Part shown: piece by piece, positions 36,903 through 48,484 of the stretch
How the letters are laid out: each line of letters begins with the position of its first letter
Numbering within the stretch: position 1 is the stretch's first letter
Assembly (NCBI RefSeq): GCF_016808095.1
Contig: NC_068970.1
Location: forward strand, 38,660,630 to 38,724,629
DNA length: 64,000 nt
Direction: 5' to 3'
Source of the DNA: Vigna angularis
Lineage: Eukaryota; Streptophyta; Magnoliopsida; Fabales; Fabaceae
Notes under the pieces: model-generated
What the model was told of the DNA's origin: nothing
What the model saw: the letters and a program-made list of their open reading frames with translations, nothing else
Databases searched by the model: none
Program-made: the position numbers and the translations under genes

Positions 36903-38250
36903 AAAACCATACTCTAATAACAAAATGTAGCATTCCAATTTTGGAAATCATTAAAACATATCTATATTAAAAAAAAATTTGTAATATGAATAGAAACAAT
37001 GTCTTAATATGAACAACACACGAAATAATACATTTATAATCCAAAATTGTCGGAATTTAACAAATACTTATCCCAAAATAATCTTTAAAGCAGTAAAGAT
37101 ATGGAGCAAGACAGAGTAACAATTATAGTATTCCAGCTCTAGTAGGTTTAACATACATCTACAGCATACACCAGGTTTATTTCAAGATATTTCAACAATC
37201 TGCCCTTGCACCCATTCAACACATTTTAATTCAACTTTAAATTCCTAATCAATTAGCTATACTACAACCCATCCATCCTTATTCTAGTAGAATTCTAATT
37301 AGTTTAAATTATAGACCAAAACAGCGTGGCAAATAACAGAATATAGAATCGCAGCTTTTTATTTTAGTTCACTAAATAAGTTTCTTCAAGTCACCATTCA
37401 CAACCACGAGTTAATAAGACTTTAGACAATGAATTTACTAGCTTCTATTTAGAGCATTACAACAGTTAACATGTTTTTGTTCAGAACCAATTTAAAGAGT
37501 ATGGATATGCAAGGTCATTTTCAAGCAGAATTTAAGAAGAGTTAGCTTTCAAACACTACTATTAGCATATATTCATCACCCATTCTGAAACGCATCACCT
37601 TTTCATTCTACAAAATCTATTTCCTAACCCCAACATCTACCGATTAATATCCCATTCCAGTGTTCTCTCTTTTCTTTTTAATCAACAACACAGAACACAT
37701 ACATTTACTTCCTGTTGAGTCTATTACGAGAACAAAGTCACTGGCCAACCTAAATAATACTAGATAACTTCCAATTCAGACATAACTTAACCCACGACAA
37801 TATCAGTTTTCAATCACAGAGAAACCCCAAAAAAAATAGTGCATTCACGTTTTAAAGCCATTTCACTTCCATAAATAGAACGGAGTATACTTGATGGAGA
37901 TGCTCCTTCAACCTTGTTGATGAAGCTCCATGGAGATGAAGTGGCATTGCAGACACATTGAAGAAGATATGAAGAATGCTTGAAGGTTGCAGTTTTGATG
38001 AGGTTCATTGAAGGAGGTTAGGCCAACCTTAAAGGAAAAGGAAGAAAAAGTCTAGAGTAGAAGATAACTCCAAATGAGAACCAAGAGAGGCTTGCAATTT
38101 TGACAAATTTTCTCTCATATCATTCAAGTTCTAAGTCATTTACAAAAAGGTGTATCTCCTTTTATAAGTGAAGGAAAAGACTAGAGTACATTAAATCCTA
38201 AAGAACCTAGAAGCTTCCCTTTGGCAAGGGGAAAGAGTGACATTAAATGA
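36903..38250 (-). mobile_element. Primer site and LTR of a Tekay/Del-like element, minus strand (probable)
   Basis: On the minus strand CCAAAATTGGAATGCTACA ends at 36926, the same LTR end seen at 15903. It is followed by TATTAGAGTATGG, a decayed form of the TATCAGAGCATGG primer site that pairs with initiator Met tRNA. The LTR body would extend right from 36926, but its start is not found. The minus-strand frame at 37814-38008 is not recognised as a gene. Confidence 0.5.
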
Positions 38251-38252
38251 GG

Positions 38253-38770
38253 GTTGTTTCATCCTGCACTTCCAATCATTTCACCTTGTACTTCCAAAAT
38301 TTTTAAAATTCTAAAACTCTCCAATCATTTCACCCTGAACTTCCAAAATTTTTTAAAATTCTAAAACTGTCATTTATAATTCAAAAAACAAAACACCTCA
38401 CTTTTGGTGCTTCATCGGATTTCAAAATCCAATGAAGGATTTTTTCTTTAATGAATTTTGAGATTCGATGAAGGATTTTTCATTTTCTTTATTATATTTC
38501 GAAATTCGATGAACGATTATTTCTTCATCGGATTGCGAAATTTGATGAAGAATTTTTTTATCGAATTTCGAAATCTGATGAAGAATTTTAATTTTCTTCA
38601 TCGAATAAATTTGACGAAGTCTTTGAAAATTTCTTCATCGAAATCCAATGGAGAAAAAAATCTATCATTAGATTTCGAAATTTAAGAAAAATATAACTCT
38701 TAAAGCTATTTTTAAAAATTGGAGGTGTGTGATGAAATATTTTGAGGTGTAGGATGTGTGGACAGGGGGA
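38253..38770. mobile_element. Foldback-like repeat with palindrome cluster
   Basis: The left side carries three copies of a TTTCA-C-T-ACTTCCAA block. Two of them form a 49-bp tandem repeat at 38271-38319 and 38320-38369. The right side at 38719-38738 carries its inverse, TTGGAGGTGTGTGATGAAAT. The centre, 38410-38690, is packed with TTCATCG, ATTTCGAAAT and CGATGAAG in both orientations. No protein is encoded (the frame at 38458-38685 is a by-product). This resembles a foldback or MITE-like element. No flanking duplication was identified. Confidence 0.55.
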
Positions 38771-38786
38771 GGAGTGTGAATGTTAA

Positions 38787-39245
38787 TCCTAATTCCCATG
38801 TGTTTTGTTTTTTATGATGACAAAACACATATATATTACAATGACAACAACAAAAATGTGTCTTTATGTTTTATACATATGTTGCTAAAACTGATTGTCT
38901 GCATACTCACTATGATCATATATGTGTTTACATCTGTTGTATGCATTCTCATGTTTTTATATGTTAAAACCACTTGCACAACGCAAATCTGTGTGAATTA
39001 ATCGATTACACTGGTTTAGTAATCAATTAAGTTCATCATATATATTTTGCTTAAAATTGTGGCAAACTACACAAGTTTCAATCGATTACATTAATTGTAA
39101 AATCGATTAAAACTTGTGCCCTTGCAAACGCCTTTTTGAAAATGTGCAGTGATGAGTTTTGAGAAGAAAAAGTTTTCAAAATTGTCTAAGTGTAGGACTT
39201 AACCGATTACACTGATTATGTAATCAATAAAGTCTGGTATTCTTT
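38787..39245 (+). mobile_element. Copia LTR fragment
   Basis: It begins TGTTAATCC with a 'tgatgacaaaacac' block and contains three inverted pairs of the ATCGATTACA...TGTAATCAAT type (about 38995-39230). These are the same dyads found in the other two copia LTRs of this window. The right side is eroded. Confidence 0.5.
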
Positions 39246-39339
39246 GAAAATTGTTTTCAAGCTATGTCATAACTGTTATAACGGTCATATTTTTAAATGT
39301 TTTCAAGCTAAGTCATAAAGTTTGATTATTTTTAAATTG

Positions 39340-40422
39340 TATTCTTTCTGGATCTTTATCTTTTGGAGGAAGTGCCTTCTGCAAGATCACACTGCAATTG
39401 CCCTGTACCTCAATTGTTTCCTCCTCTGGACTTTTTCTCTTTTTGTCGAATTTCTTCAGGAAGTTAACATAACCGGGAACCTGTTTCAATGTCTTAGTTA
39501 CAGGAATTTTAATCTCCGATTCCTCGAAGATTTCCATGGATTTCTCAAACTATCTTTCCTTCTCCTCCCTAGAATAATTCTTTGGGTAAGGAAGAGGTTT
39601 TTCATATAATTCTTTCTTTTCTTCCTTATCCTCTTCCTCTCCTTTTTTCTTTTCTTGTCTCTCACTCTCTTCTTTTTCTTTTTCTATATCTTTCTCTTTT
39701 TACCTCAAACTTTCTTTTTCTTTTCTCTCTATTTTTCTCTCATCTTCTTCCTCTTTTTTTTTCTTTTCTTCCCTCTCTTCTTCTTTTTCTTTTATCTCAC
39801 TCTCTTCTTTTTCTTTCTCTACATCTTCCTCTTTTTTGCTCAAACTTTCTTCTTCTTTTCTCTCTATTTTTCTCTCATATAAAACTTTGTCACTTCTAGT
39901 GATAATAGCTTGACATTCCTCTCTAGGGTTAGCCTTCATGTTACTCCCAAGATCACGCAGCTTCTGAATTATGTGACCAAGTTGGCTCCCTATCCTTGTG
40001 AATGCTGCTTGATTTCTTTTATGATGAGAATTAGACATCTGCATTAACTGTTGAAGTGCGTCATCCATCTTAGCCCATCTTTCTGATAGTGAGGGTTGTT
40101 GTTGCCATTGTTGTTGTGGTTCTCTACAAAATTATCCGGCAGCATGCCCAAATTGACTTTGATCCATGCTTGAGTGAGGTTCCCACCAGTGGTTGAAATT
40201 ACCTTGGTGGAATTGAGTCCCATATAGTTAATTTCTTGTCCGAATTGCATCCTGCAAGCATTAGACACAAAAACCCTACAAAATACTGTTAGCACAAAAA
40301 CAAAAATAACAACAGAAAATAAAAAAAATAAAATAATATAAATAAAAGAAAAAATAACAAGGATAAAAATAAAGTCAAAATTAATTGAGAATCACACAAA
40401 TATAATAGTTTAAACCGTGAGT
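39340..40422 (-). pseudogene. Athila-family gag/protease remnant, minus strand
   Basis: From the primer site at 40423 leftwards, the minus strand reads part of the gag C-terminal region (the NFNQGW-type block out of frame, ANPREECQAIITRSDK, and a long Glu/Lys-rich stretch), then FLKKF-KKRK and LPPKDKDP, the approach to the protease. It is cut off before the catalytic motif at about 39345. The N-terminal half of gag is deleted next to the primer site. Three separate frames (40044-40295, 39700-40068, 39313-39537) are pieces of this one decayed gene. Confidence 0.8.
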
Positions 40423-40439
40423 CCTCGGCAACGACGCCA
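40423..40439 (-). promoter_or_regulatory. tRNA-Asp primer binding site, minus strand
   Basis: The complement reads TGGCGTCGTTGCCGAGG, two changes from the complement of the plant tRNA-Asp 3' end (TGGCGCCGTTGCCGGGG). It lies just inside the LTR that ends at 40446. Confidence 0.85.
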
Positions 40440-40445
40440 AAAACT

Positions 40446-41720
40446 TGTTGATGGATTGACAAGTGTACCAAATCGCACAAGTAATATAAAATGGTAAGAC
40501 CAAGTATCGTATCCCAGAAGACTCTCGGCACTAAACAATTGTGTGATAACTCGATTCATTAAGACTTAAAAGAAACGAGATCATTGGTTTAAGATGCAAT
40601 GACAGAAAATTAAATATGAATGCAAATTGAGCAATAGTAGACTAACACAAAGATGAACAGATGTTGTTTAATATGAGATGAATATGTTGTTAGGGTTTGA
40701 TTTCACCAAGTTTATTATCATGTATATAAGAACTCTTCTTTTTACATTAATGTTAACGTCACTCACTAAATTACTTAAAACCCGATCCCTCGGTGCAATA
40801 AGCCTACCTTAATTCCTAGTTTGTGCAATTCCTAGCGTTTCTAGAAAATTAAGTCTCAAGATCAAGAGCTTAATACGACCAAGTACTCATACCCCCATCC
40901 CTGAGAAATATTACTCTTTGGAGAATTCAACAAGAACCTGAATTGTAAGGAAGCTCCCAACACTCATGCAATTCATAAATCATGCTACTAAATGAGTTAA
41001 ATAGAGCAATCATTAAAACCAATGAATTCCCTAACAATTAATGAAAAAACATATAAATTAAGAATAAATTCAAATACATGAGAGTTCATAAGGTTACATC
41101 ATCCTCCAACAACAAATAGAGTTTAGTTCCCCATAAACATGGAGAAACTAGATGAATAATGGAAAAATATGAGATAGTGAAACCCTACAAGTAGAAGAGG
41201 AAGCTCCCGCCTCCAGATCCGCCTTTAGAGAGTAGAAGAGTGTGCTGTTGTGTTGCTTCAGCCAGAGATACAAAACCTAGAGTGCTTGGGTCCTTTAAAT
41301 AAAGTCGGAAAAGAGTAGAAATAGGGCCCGGTTCAAAAGAGTCGAAACAGAGCAAAAACTGGGCCGGATCTGCGACACACAGCGCTCAGGCAGCCTAGGA
41401 GGGCGCCTGAGCGGTGGACGTCGTTTTTCCGAGGCTCAAGCCTCTAGATAGGGCACCCAAGCTTCGTGCACTCCTTCCTTCAGGTGCTTTTCCAAGCCCT
41501 TCTGAGCTCTATCTCCCTAGCACTTCATCTCTGCTTTCTGTATTCTCTCATTACCTACCAAAACAAGGGAAATTAGTCATAAACTCATCAAATTCAACCT
41601 CAACTCTCTTATTCACACAACTTAATGAAAAAGCATGATTTCAAGGAAGTTTCTAAGTTGAAAAAGGTACAATTAGTATCAAAATCACATCACAAATAAC
41701 GGTATTTTAAACCGTTATCA
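40446..41720 (-). mobile_element. Athila-family LTR shared by two minus-strand interiors
   Basis: Complete TG...CA outline of 1275 bp. On its left it is followed by a primer site and gag remnant, as a 5' LTR. On its right it is preceded by the family's polypurine-like tract and 3' interior, as a 3' LTR. It carries GGCGCTCAGGC-type repeats near 41380-41460. Confidence 0.88.
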
Positions 41721-42185
41721 AAACCCTAAACTTAGAACTTTGCTTGTCCTCAAGCAAAAGAAAATGTAATTTAGCTCTCAACAAATATCACAGTGGTTCA
41801 GTAGTTTTTCAAAATCTTTTTCCAAGACAAGTAATCAACTCATCATAAGAATATCAATCAAGATGAACAAATGCCTTTAATTCAATTATACTCAATGTGA
41901 TGCTCAAACAGTTCAACAAATGTTATCCTTAAGAATGATCAATCAACCAAGCAGAGATGCAATCAGAAATTAAAAGAACTACTCCTCACCAAGGAAAGTG
42001 TCTCACTCAAGCACTCAAAAGTGTGTCACTCAACTCACAGGTGTATAGTGATGTGTTGATGTCTTTTTCACTCTCCTATCACAATGTTACACAAATTAAC
42101 TTTGTCTTTCATTTTACCAAAATCAAACATAATCAACTGTAGGTTTTCATCACAAGGGCTTTTCTTGGCTTGTAACTTGGCTGGG
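41721..42185 (-). mobile_element. 3' interior of an Athila-family element, minus strand
   Basis: The complement matches 31330-31780 and 62680-63119, the untranslated region that ends in AAGTTTGGGGTT before the 3' LTR. It is cut at 42185 by the plus-strand element that starts at 42186. Confidence 0.88.
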
Positions 42186-43558
42186 TGATAACGGTTGAAA
42201 AACCGTTATTTTTATACATAATTTTGACCTTAAAAACAACCTTTATGACTTAGAAACTAGCTTGAAATCATGCTTTTGCTGAAGTTTTGGAAATAAGAGA
42301 GTTGGATGGGTTTTATGCTTGATTTTCCTTGTTTTGACACTAATTAAGATGAATTGGATGAAAGAAGTTGAAGTAGCAAGGAGTTGGACTCAGGAAAGGA
42401 AGGAAAAGTGCACAAAAGAAGAACCGTTGCCACCGCTCAGCGCTAGCACCAATCTGGCTGATGAGTACACTGTCTCACGCTTAAGCGCTATCGTTGAGGG
42501 CCAATTCATGTATCGCACCTACCGCTGAGCGGTATTTTTACCGCTGAGCGCCAGACTGTGCTGTTGAATACACTGTTTTGTGCCTGAGCGTCAACGCTGA
42601 GGGTCATTCTGAGTGCAGCACTTACTACTGATCGCCAAAACTGCCGCTGAGCGCTGTTTAATTGGGCTTGGGCCAATTTTCTGTATTTTTAATAAACTAT
42701 ATATGGGTTTAGTCGACCTAGGGTTGATATCTTTGGACAGAAAGAGGCGAAATTACACTCCTTTTACCCATTGGAGGCGGATTTTGGATGCGGAAGCTTT
42801 GATCTTCAACTTTTAGGGTTCTATCTTTCATTCTTTTTATTTTTTTCATCTAGTTTCACCATGTCTATGGTGAACTAAACCTCCATTGTTGTTGGGGAAA
42901 CGATGTAATCCTTTGAAACTCTCATGTATTGAATTGATTCTTGATTATATATGCTTTACTTCATTAATTGTTAGGGTTTTTCCTCTATACTCTATGCATG
43001 CTTTGTTTAACTCATTCAATTGAATGATTATTGATTTTGTCACTATGGACACATATGAGGAAATCTAGAACTCGGGAAATTCTCCCGGAAGCAATATTAC
43101 CTAGACATAGGAATAGGATGATCAATTATCTTTAAGCTTCTGTGCGAATGTAATGCATGATTAATTGCTAGGGAGACAAGACATTGTAAACTAGTAATTA
43201 AGATTAGGCTTTCTTCACCGAGACATCGGGTTTAAGGTAAATTAGAAAGTGGCATTAACATTAATGAAAAAAGATGAATTCATAAATACATGAGAGTGGA
43301 TAGGATAAGTCGGAAACCCCAACAACATAATCATTCCATATTTTACATCAATTACTTTTGCATCTTTCAATCCAATTGATCAACACTTGCATTCATGTTT
43401 ACTTTTCTGTAATATAAACACAACAATTTCGTTTACAAGTCTTATTCAATCAAGAAATCACACAACTATTTATGTCTTGAGTCTTTTGGGAAACGATACT
43501 TGGTCTTACCATTTATTATTACTTGATACGATTCGGTACACTTGCTGAAGTGTTAACA
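42186..43558 (+). mobile_element. 5' LTR of RT-less Athila-family element 1
   Basis: TGATAACGGTTG to GTTAACA, 1373 bp. It contains several CCGCTGAGCG dyads (42440-42660), a 'caccatgtctatggtgaac' block, and the conserved end 'cggtacacttgc'. A primer site follows at 43565. The frames at 42319 and 42613 are LTR sequence. Confidence 0.93.
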
Positions 43559-43564
43559 AGTTTT

Positions 43565-43624
43565 TGGCACCGTTGTCGGGGATCAAAAATTTTGTTTATC
43601 AAGTTTTTAGCGCCATTGCCAAAG
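43565..43624 (+). promoter_or_regulatory. Duplicated tRNA-Asp primer site of element 1
   Basis: TGGCACCGTTGTCGGGG (43565-43581) is the better match to the tRNA-Asp complement. A second, weaker copy, TAGCGCCATTGCCAAAG, lies at 43608-43624, each preceded by AAGTTTTT. The first is at the usual distance from the LTR. Confidence 0.85.
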
Positions 43625-43780
43625 ACTCGTGGTTTAACTATTCTATCTGTGTTATTATTGATTAGCTTTGGCTTGATTTTTATTTTTTTTGTTATCTTTT
43701 TATTTTTATCTTTTTATCTTTTCTATCTTTTTTTATCTTTTTATGCTAACAATTGTTTCTAGGGTTTTGTTTTCTTGTGT

Positions 43781-45508
43781 ATGCAGGATACAATTCAGAC
43801 TAGGAGCAAGAAAACAACGGAACCTCTTCTTGAAGGATTGGACGAAAGTAGAAGGAGAAGGAGAATCCGAACATCTAGATAATTATTTCCTTCTCCAGAG
43901 ACACTTCTACAACCCTCACCACGAAGATTTAACCAAAGTACTGAAGAGATGGTCGGAGAGAACAATGGTAGACGTACTCTTGCGGATTACACCACTGTTG
44001 TTGGCCCTCATCACTTTAATAACATTGCTAGGCCGATGGTCAATGCTGCAAATATGGAGGTAAAACCGGCGTTGATATAATTGGTGAAGAGCAACCAATT
44101 TAATGGACTGTCACATGAAAGTCCATATGAGCATTTAACCACATTCAACGAGATTTGCAACACTATAAAGATCAATGGTGTGTCGGATGACACTATAAGG
44201 CTTAGTTTGTTTCCTTTCTAATTGGGAGGCAATGCTAAGCTATGGTTGAATTCTTTCCCGGAGGATAGCTTTACTGAATGGGAAGCCGTGGTTTCAAAGT
44301 TTCTAAACAAGTACTTCCCACAATCAAAAATCAACCAAGGGAAGCAAGAAATTTCTTCTTTTAGACAAGGCATGGAGGAGACGCTAGGTCAAGCATGGGA
44401 TATGTACACGAGCTTGTTGAGAAAGACACCCACTCATGGCTTTGATGAAGCAACAGTAGTCATTCTTTTCCTTGGAGGTCTTAGTTCACAAATCAAATTG
44501 ATGCTAGATGCCTCAGTTGGAGGTAATATCAAATGCAAGACTCCACAGGAAGCTTTTGAATTGATATACAACATGGCTACTAATGACAACGAGATGCATA
44601 GTAAAAAATGAGCTCCAATTCAACAGTAGGGAGTCCTACAATTGCAATCTCAAGATGCCTTGCTTGCACAAAATAAAATCATAACTCAACAATTGGAGAA
44701 TTTAACAAAGACACTCGCTCAGTTGCCAAAGGAGCTAAAGAACGTTTTACAGGTTCCTCAACAACTTTGTGAATTATGTGATGGTGACCATATCAATGGT
44801 CAATGTGCTTTTCCAGTGGAGGCCCTAGAATATGTCAATTTTATGGGCAATCAATTTCAAAATCAATTTCAATATCAATTTCAATACCGCCAAGGAAACT
44901 TCAACCAAGGGTGGAAACCTCACCCAAGCATGGGTCAAGGTCAGAATGGACAAGTTGGACAAGCAGGAAAAGTTAATAGACCACAACAGCAACCGTCATT
45001 ATGGCAACAAGTATCTACATTAAATGAGAGATCAACAAAGCTAGAAGAAACTCTTCAACAATTTATTCAGGTGACTATCTCCAACCATAAAAGCATTGAA
45101 GCTGCAATTAGAAATTTGGAGATACAGGTTGGCCAAATGGCTAAAAAGTTGGAGGTTATGCCTGACATGAGTTTTGGGGCTAATACTGAGGTTAACCCTA
45201 AGGAAGAATGTAAAGCTATTGTGAGTACACGTGATGAGAGGGTGGACGAAAAGAAAGAGAGAGTTGAGTTAGAAAAGAGAGACGAAAAAGAAGAGAGAAA
45301 AGGTGAGGATGAGATAAAAGAGAAAGAGAAAAAGAGGGGAGAGAAAAAATGTGAGAAAAGTGAAAGAGTTCTTCCTTATCCTAAGGGGAGTGAAAAATTT
45401 GATAAAGAGAGACAACATAAGCATTTTAAAGAGATCTTCACGCAATTGAAGATTAAAATACCTTTGACAAGGCACTACAATAAATTCCTGCTTATGCAAA
45501 CCACATGA
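43781..45508 (+). pseudogene. Gag of element 1
   Basis: A single frame from ATG 43781 holds an Arg-rich start, the Athila-type capsid core (AKLWLNSFPEDSFTEWEAVV, FLNKYFPQSK, FRQGMEETLGQAWD), a CCHC knuckle (CELCDGDHINGQC, near 44763-44801), a Gln/Asn-rich spacer, and a Glu/Lys-rich charged region. Five in-frame stops occur before 44630. From 44642 to the end it is open for 288 codons. The final TGA overlaps the ATG of the protease frame, which I read as a frameshift in an original gag-protease fusion, not a real start. Gag would assemble the particle and package RNA. This copy cannot make it whole. Confidence 0.9.
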
Positions 45509-46330
45509 AGCAAATCCTCGCAAAGAAGAGATATCTAGAGGAGGAAAGTAGTGATGAACAGGGAGATTGCAGAACTATTTTGGACAAACCACTTCCTCCA
45601 AAAGTGAAAGATCTAGGAAGTTTTACTATTCCTTGCATCATTAGGAAGGAGAATATAAGGAAGGCCTTAATTGATTTAGGGTCAAGCATTAATTTGATGC
45701 CCTTATCTATGCTCGAAAGGATTAGTGATCTTGAAGTCAAGCCAACTAAAGTGACTTTGCTTATGGCGGATGGATCTTCCAAGAAACCCTATGCTGTAGT
45801 TGAAGATGTTGTGGTTTGTATTGAGAAACTTAAATTCCAGGTGGAGGAAGATGAGAAGATCCCAATTCTTCTTGGAAGGACGTTTTTGAAAACAACAAAA
45901 GTAATCATCAATGTGGATGATGGGTTGATAGTGCTTCAAGACCAAGAAGAAAAGGTGATCTTTAATGTCTTCAAAGCTGAGCAACAGATTCAAAAGAAGG
46001 AGATTAATCATAAAGCTGATGTAAGGATGCAACAATGACTAGCCCTAAAGCTGCAAAGTCGGTCACCAAAGGTAAAAATTGATTCTTGTCACAGGTTAGG
46101 GAAGAAGAAAAAGATGGCAAAGGAAGGATGGTTCATGGTGACTTGATGGATGCACAATTCAAACTTGGCACACTGGTAAGATTCAAGAACAAGTTATGGG
46201 TTGTGAAAGACTTCAAAGAGAATGGAGTGATATAAATATAAGATCCATATTCAAGAAACGTCAAGAAGGTGGACCGAAAGCAATTGTTGAGTTGGTGTGA
46301 TGAAAGCAAGAAGAACACCAACATTAAAGA
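45505..46330 (+). pseudogene. Aspartic protease and tail of element 1
   Basis: The frame 45505-46038 contains LPPKVKDLGSFTIPC, the active site DLGSSINLMP (the DLG form usual in the Athila group), VMADGSSKKPY-type spacing and LLGRTFLKT. The basic tail follows in other frames to about 46330, so at least one frameshift separates it. No RT, RNase H or integrase follows. Instead the conserved motif AAAGAGCGCTTGCTGGGAGG comes directly after the tail. Confidence 0.88.
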
Positions 46331-46346
46331 GGGAACTTGAGGTTTA

Positions 46347-46647
46347 TTGGGTCAAGCTAATGATGTTAAAAGAGCGCTTGCTGGGAGGCACCCCAGTGAT
46401 TTGAGAACATTAATTTCTTTGAATTTATTTATTTTGGTGATGTAATTTGAAACTTTGGAACATTGTTATTTTTGGGTTTAGCATCTACTAAGGGATGCTA
46501 GGTTATTGAGTCTTTACTGAAGGATACTCATAAGATACACCTACTGAAGGGTGATGGTAAGATGCACCCACTGATGGGTGTCGGAAGATTTTGGGTTAGG
46601 CTCATGACGTTAAACAAGCGCTACCCGAGAGGCAACCGAGTTGATTG
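46347..46647 (+). ncRNA. Bracketed hairpin array, element 1 copy
   Basis: A direct repeat of about 57 bp (46347-46403 and 46591-46647) brackets four predicted hairpins at 46479-46500, 46507-46530, 46538-46553 and 46564-46581. Loops are TACTAAGG, TACTGAAG, TACTGAAG and CACTGATG. The first has a perfect 7-bp stem TAGCATC/GATGCTA. It lies in the untranslated gap between the protease tail and the extra ORF, so it would be part of the element's RNA. Function unknown. Confidence 0.6.
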
Positions 46648-47620
46648 AATTTGTTTTTGTTTGTTTGTTTTGGTTTATGTTCTAGTTGCATTATAGGGAT
46701 TGACTGTTTGAGTTGTGTAAGAAACTAAGTGCATTGATTAAGTGAGAGCTTATAGAGTGAGGGGAAAATATATGAGAGTTGAAAAATTGAGAGTTGAAGT
46801 TAAGAGGCATTAGTGAAGGACGCTTAGGGAAAGCTAGGAAGAAGGAGAATGAGTATCGCACATACCACTCAGTGGTACCTACCGCTGAGCACAAACGCTG
46901 CAAATTTGTCTTTTTGGGTTTTTAAAAGTTGGGCTCAGTGGGGTTTGGCCCATTAGGTGTTTTTCTAACCCTAGGGCGCGTCTAGGCCACCACTTTCAGA
47001 CTCCATTCTTCCCAAGCACTCTCAAACACTCTCCAAAGAGTTCTCTTCACTTTCCCTTCATTCCCCTTCACAAAACCTCTCTTTCAACCATTTTTGCATG
47101 AAGTTTCCATCCAAGTTTGGGGTTTTATGAGAGCATTGCTGTTAGGGGCTGATTTCTTCACATTCATAGAGCATTCTTCACACATTTAGCATCTCCACCC
47201 AAGTAAGTACATGCATTTTACATTCTAGGGTTTTTGAAAGCATGAATTGGTATGAATATGGTTGTCTAAGCATGGTTCTTGAGGGATTTTGATGTTTATG
47301 CATGATTGGATGAATTACCCACTATTTGGACCGATTAAATTGTTTGATTTGGAATTGGTACTAGGAAGAATGAATGTGGGTTGAGATTAAAAGCAATTTT
47401 GGGCAAATCTGCAGAATCGCCGCTCAACAGAAATTAGCCCTCAGCGCGATTTCTGCAGAATTTTGATTATTGTGTTTTGCTTGCTATTCTCCGCACAGGT
47501 GGTGCTGAGGGGTTCTATTTTGCCCTCAGCGATGATAAAGAGAGTTTTAGGGAGTTGTTTGTGGTTTACTAATGCTTAAAAATGTTTCTTGTGGTTTTGT
47601 GAATTGTGTTTGATGTAAGG

Positions 47621-48484
47621 ATGACCTCCTCATCGGGAAAAAGAATGAAGAGTGTGGGAAATAAGAGGAAGGAACTATAACGCCTCTATTTCAAAAAGTT
47701 CCTATCCCATAGACATGAGCAAAATTTCATCAGTGTCCAAGATAGAAGGCTCTTGATGGAAAGGAAGGCGGGTGGATACTAGACTTGGCTCCACAGTTTG
47801 GAGAGGAACTTGAGAACGAAAATTAGGAGAAAATAACTACTTATCCTGCACCAGCCAACATAGAAGTGGTAAAAGGATTCTATACCAATGAAAGGTGATT
47901 AGGTGACTCTCACACTGAGGATTATATGAGCTATGTTAGAGGAAAGAGCATTTGGTATGATCTTGATTCCATTAACAGTTTTCTGCATGTTGAGTGGACT
48001 GGTGAGCAGTGTCAGTTTGTTCTGAACATTATAGAGGAAGCATATTATGATGATATGGAGCGTGTGCTGTGTGTTATTGAAGGACATTTTGAAAGGAATA
48101 GAAATGGTGCAGTTGTGCATATTAGGAGAGCTGATCTGACTCCCATGGCAAAATACTGGATGGTGTTTTCTCATGCCAACATCCAACCTTGTTCTCATGT
48201 CTCTGATATCACTCTCAATAGAGCCCTTTTCCTTTATTGTATGCTTAGAGGGATGAGTAATAACATTGGACAGGTCATAGTAGATGAAATTCAGACTTGT
48301 GCCAATACTATGAACAATAAGCCACCCTTGGGGCATCGTTCTCTGATCACACACCTTTGTGAGTTAGCTAGGGTTAACACTTCTTCACCGCCTTTGGAGA
48401 GGCCTAGGAAAGCAATTGATGAGGCCTATTACAGATAGTATTGCGAGGGAGATGAGGCAGCTCAACCAATACCTGTTAACCCTC
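47621..48484 (+). pseudogene. Extra downstream ORF of element 1, truncated by element 2
   Basis: From ATG 47621 (MTSSSGKRMK) the reading shifts frame twice. The open part, 47926-48438, has YVRGKSIWYDLDSIN, GEQCQFVL, ADLTPMAKYWMVFSHANIQP, IGQVIVDEI and HRSLITHLCE. It parallels the ORF at 60612-61853 closely and belongs to the widespread plant family annotated as 'putative plant transposon protein', which sits downstream of pol in Athila-type elements, in the place of env-like genes. The reading ends at AAQPIPVN, where the LTR of element 2 begins, so the 3' end of element 1 was displaced. Confidence 0.85.

Noticed and set aside
39582..39899. Plus-strand hydrophobic frame, Phe/Leu/Ser-rich
   Set aside because: It is the antisense of the Glu/Lys-rich gag stretch of the minus-strand Athila remnant; the same artefact occurs opposite 45300 and 51400.
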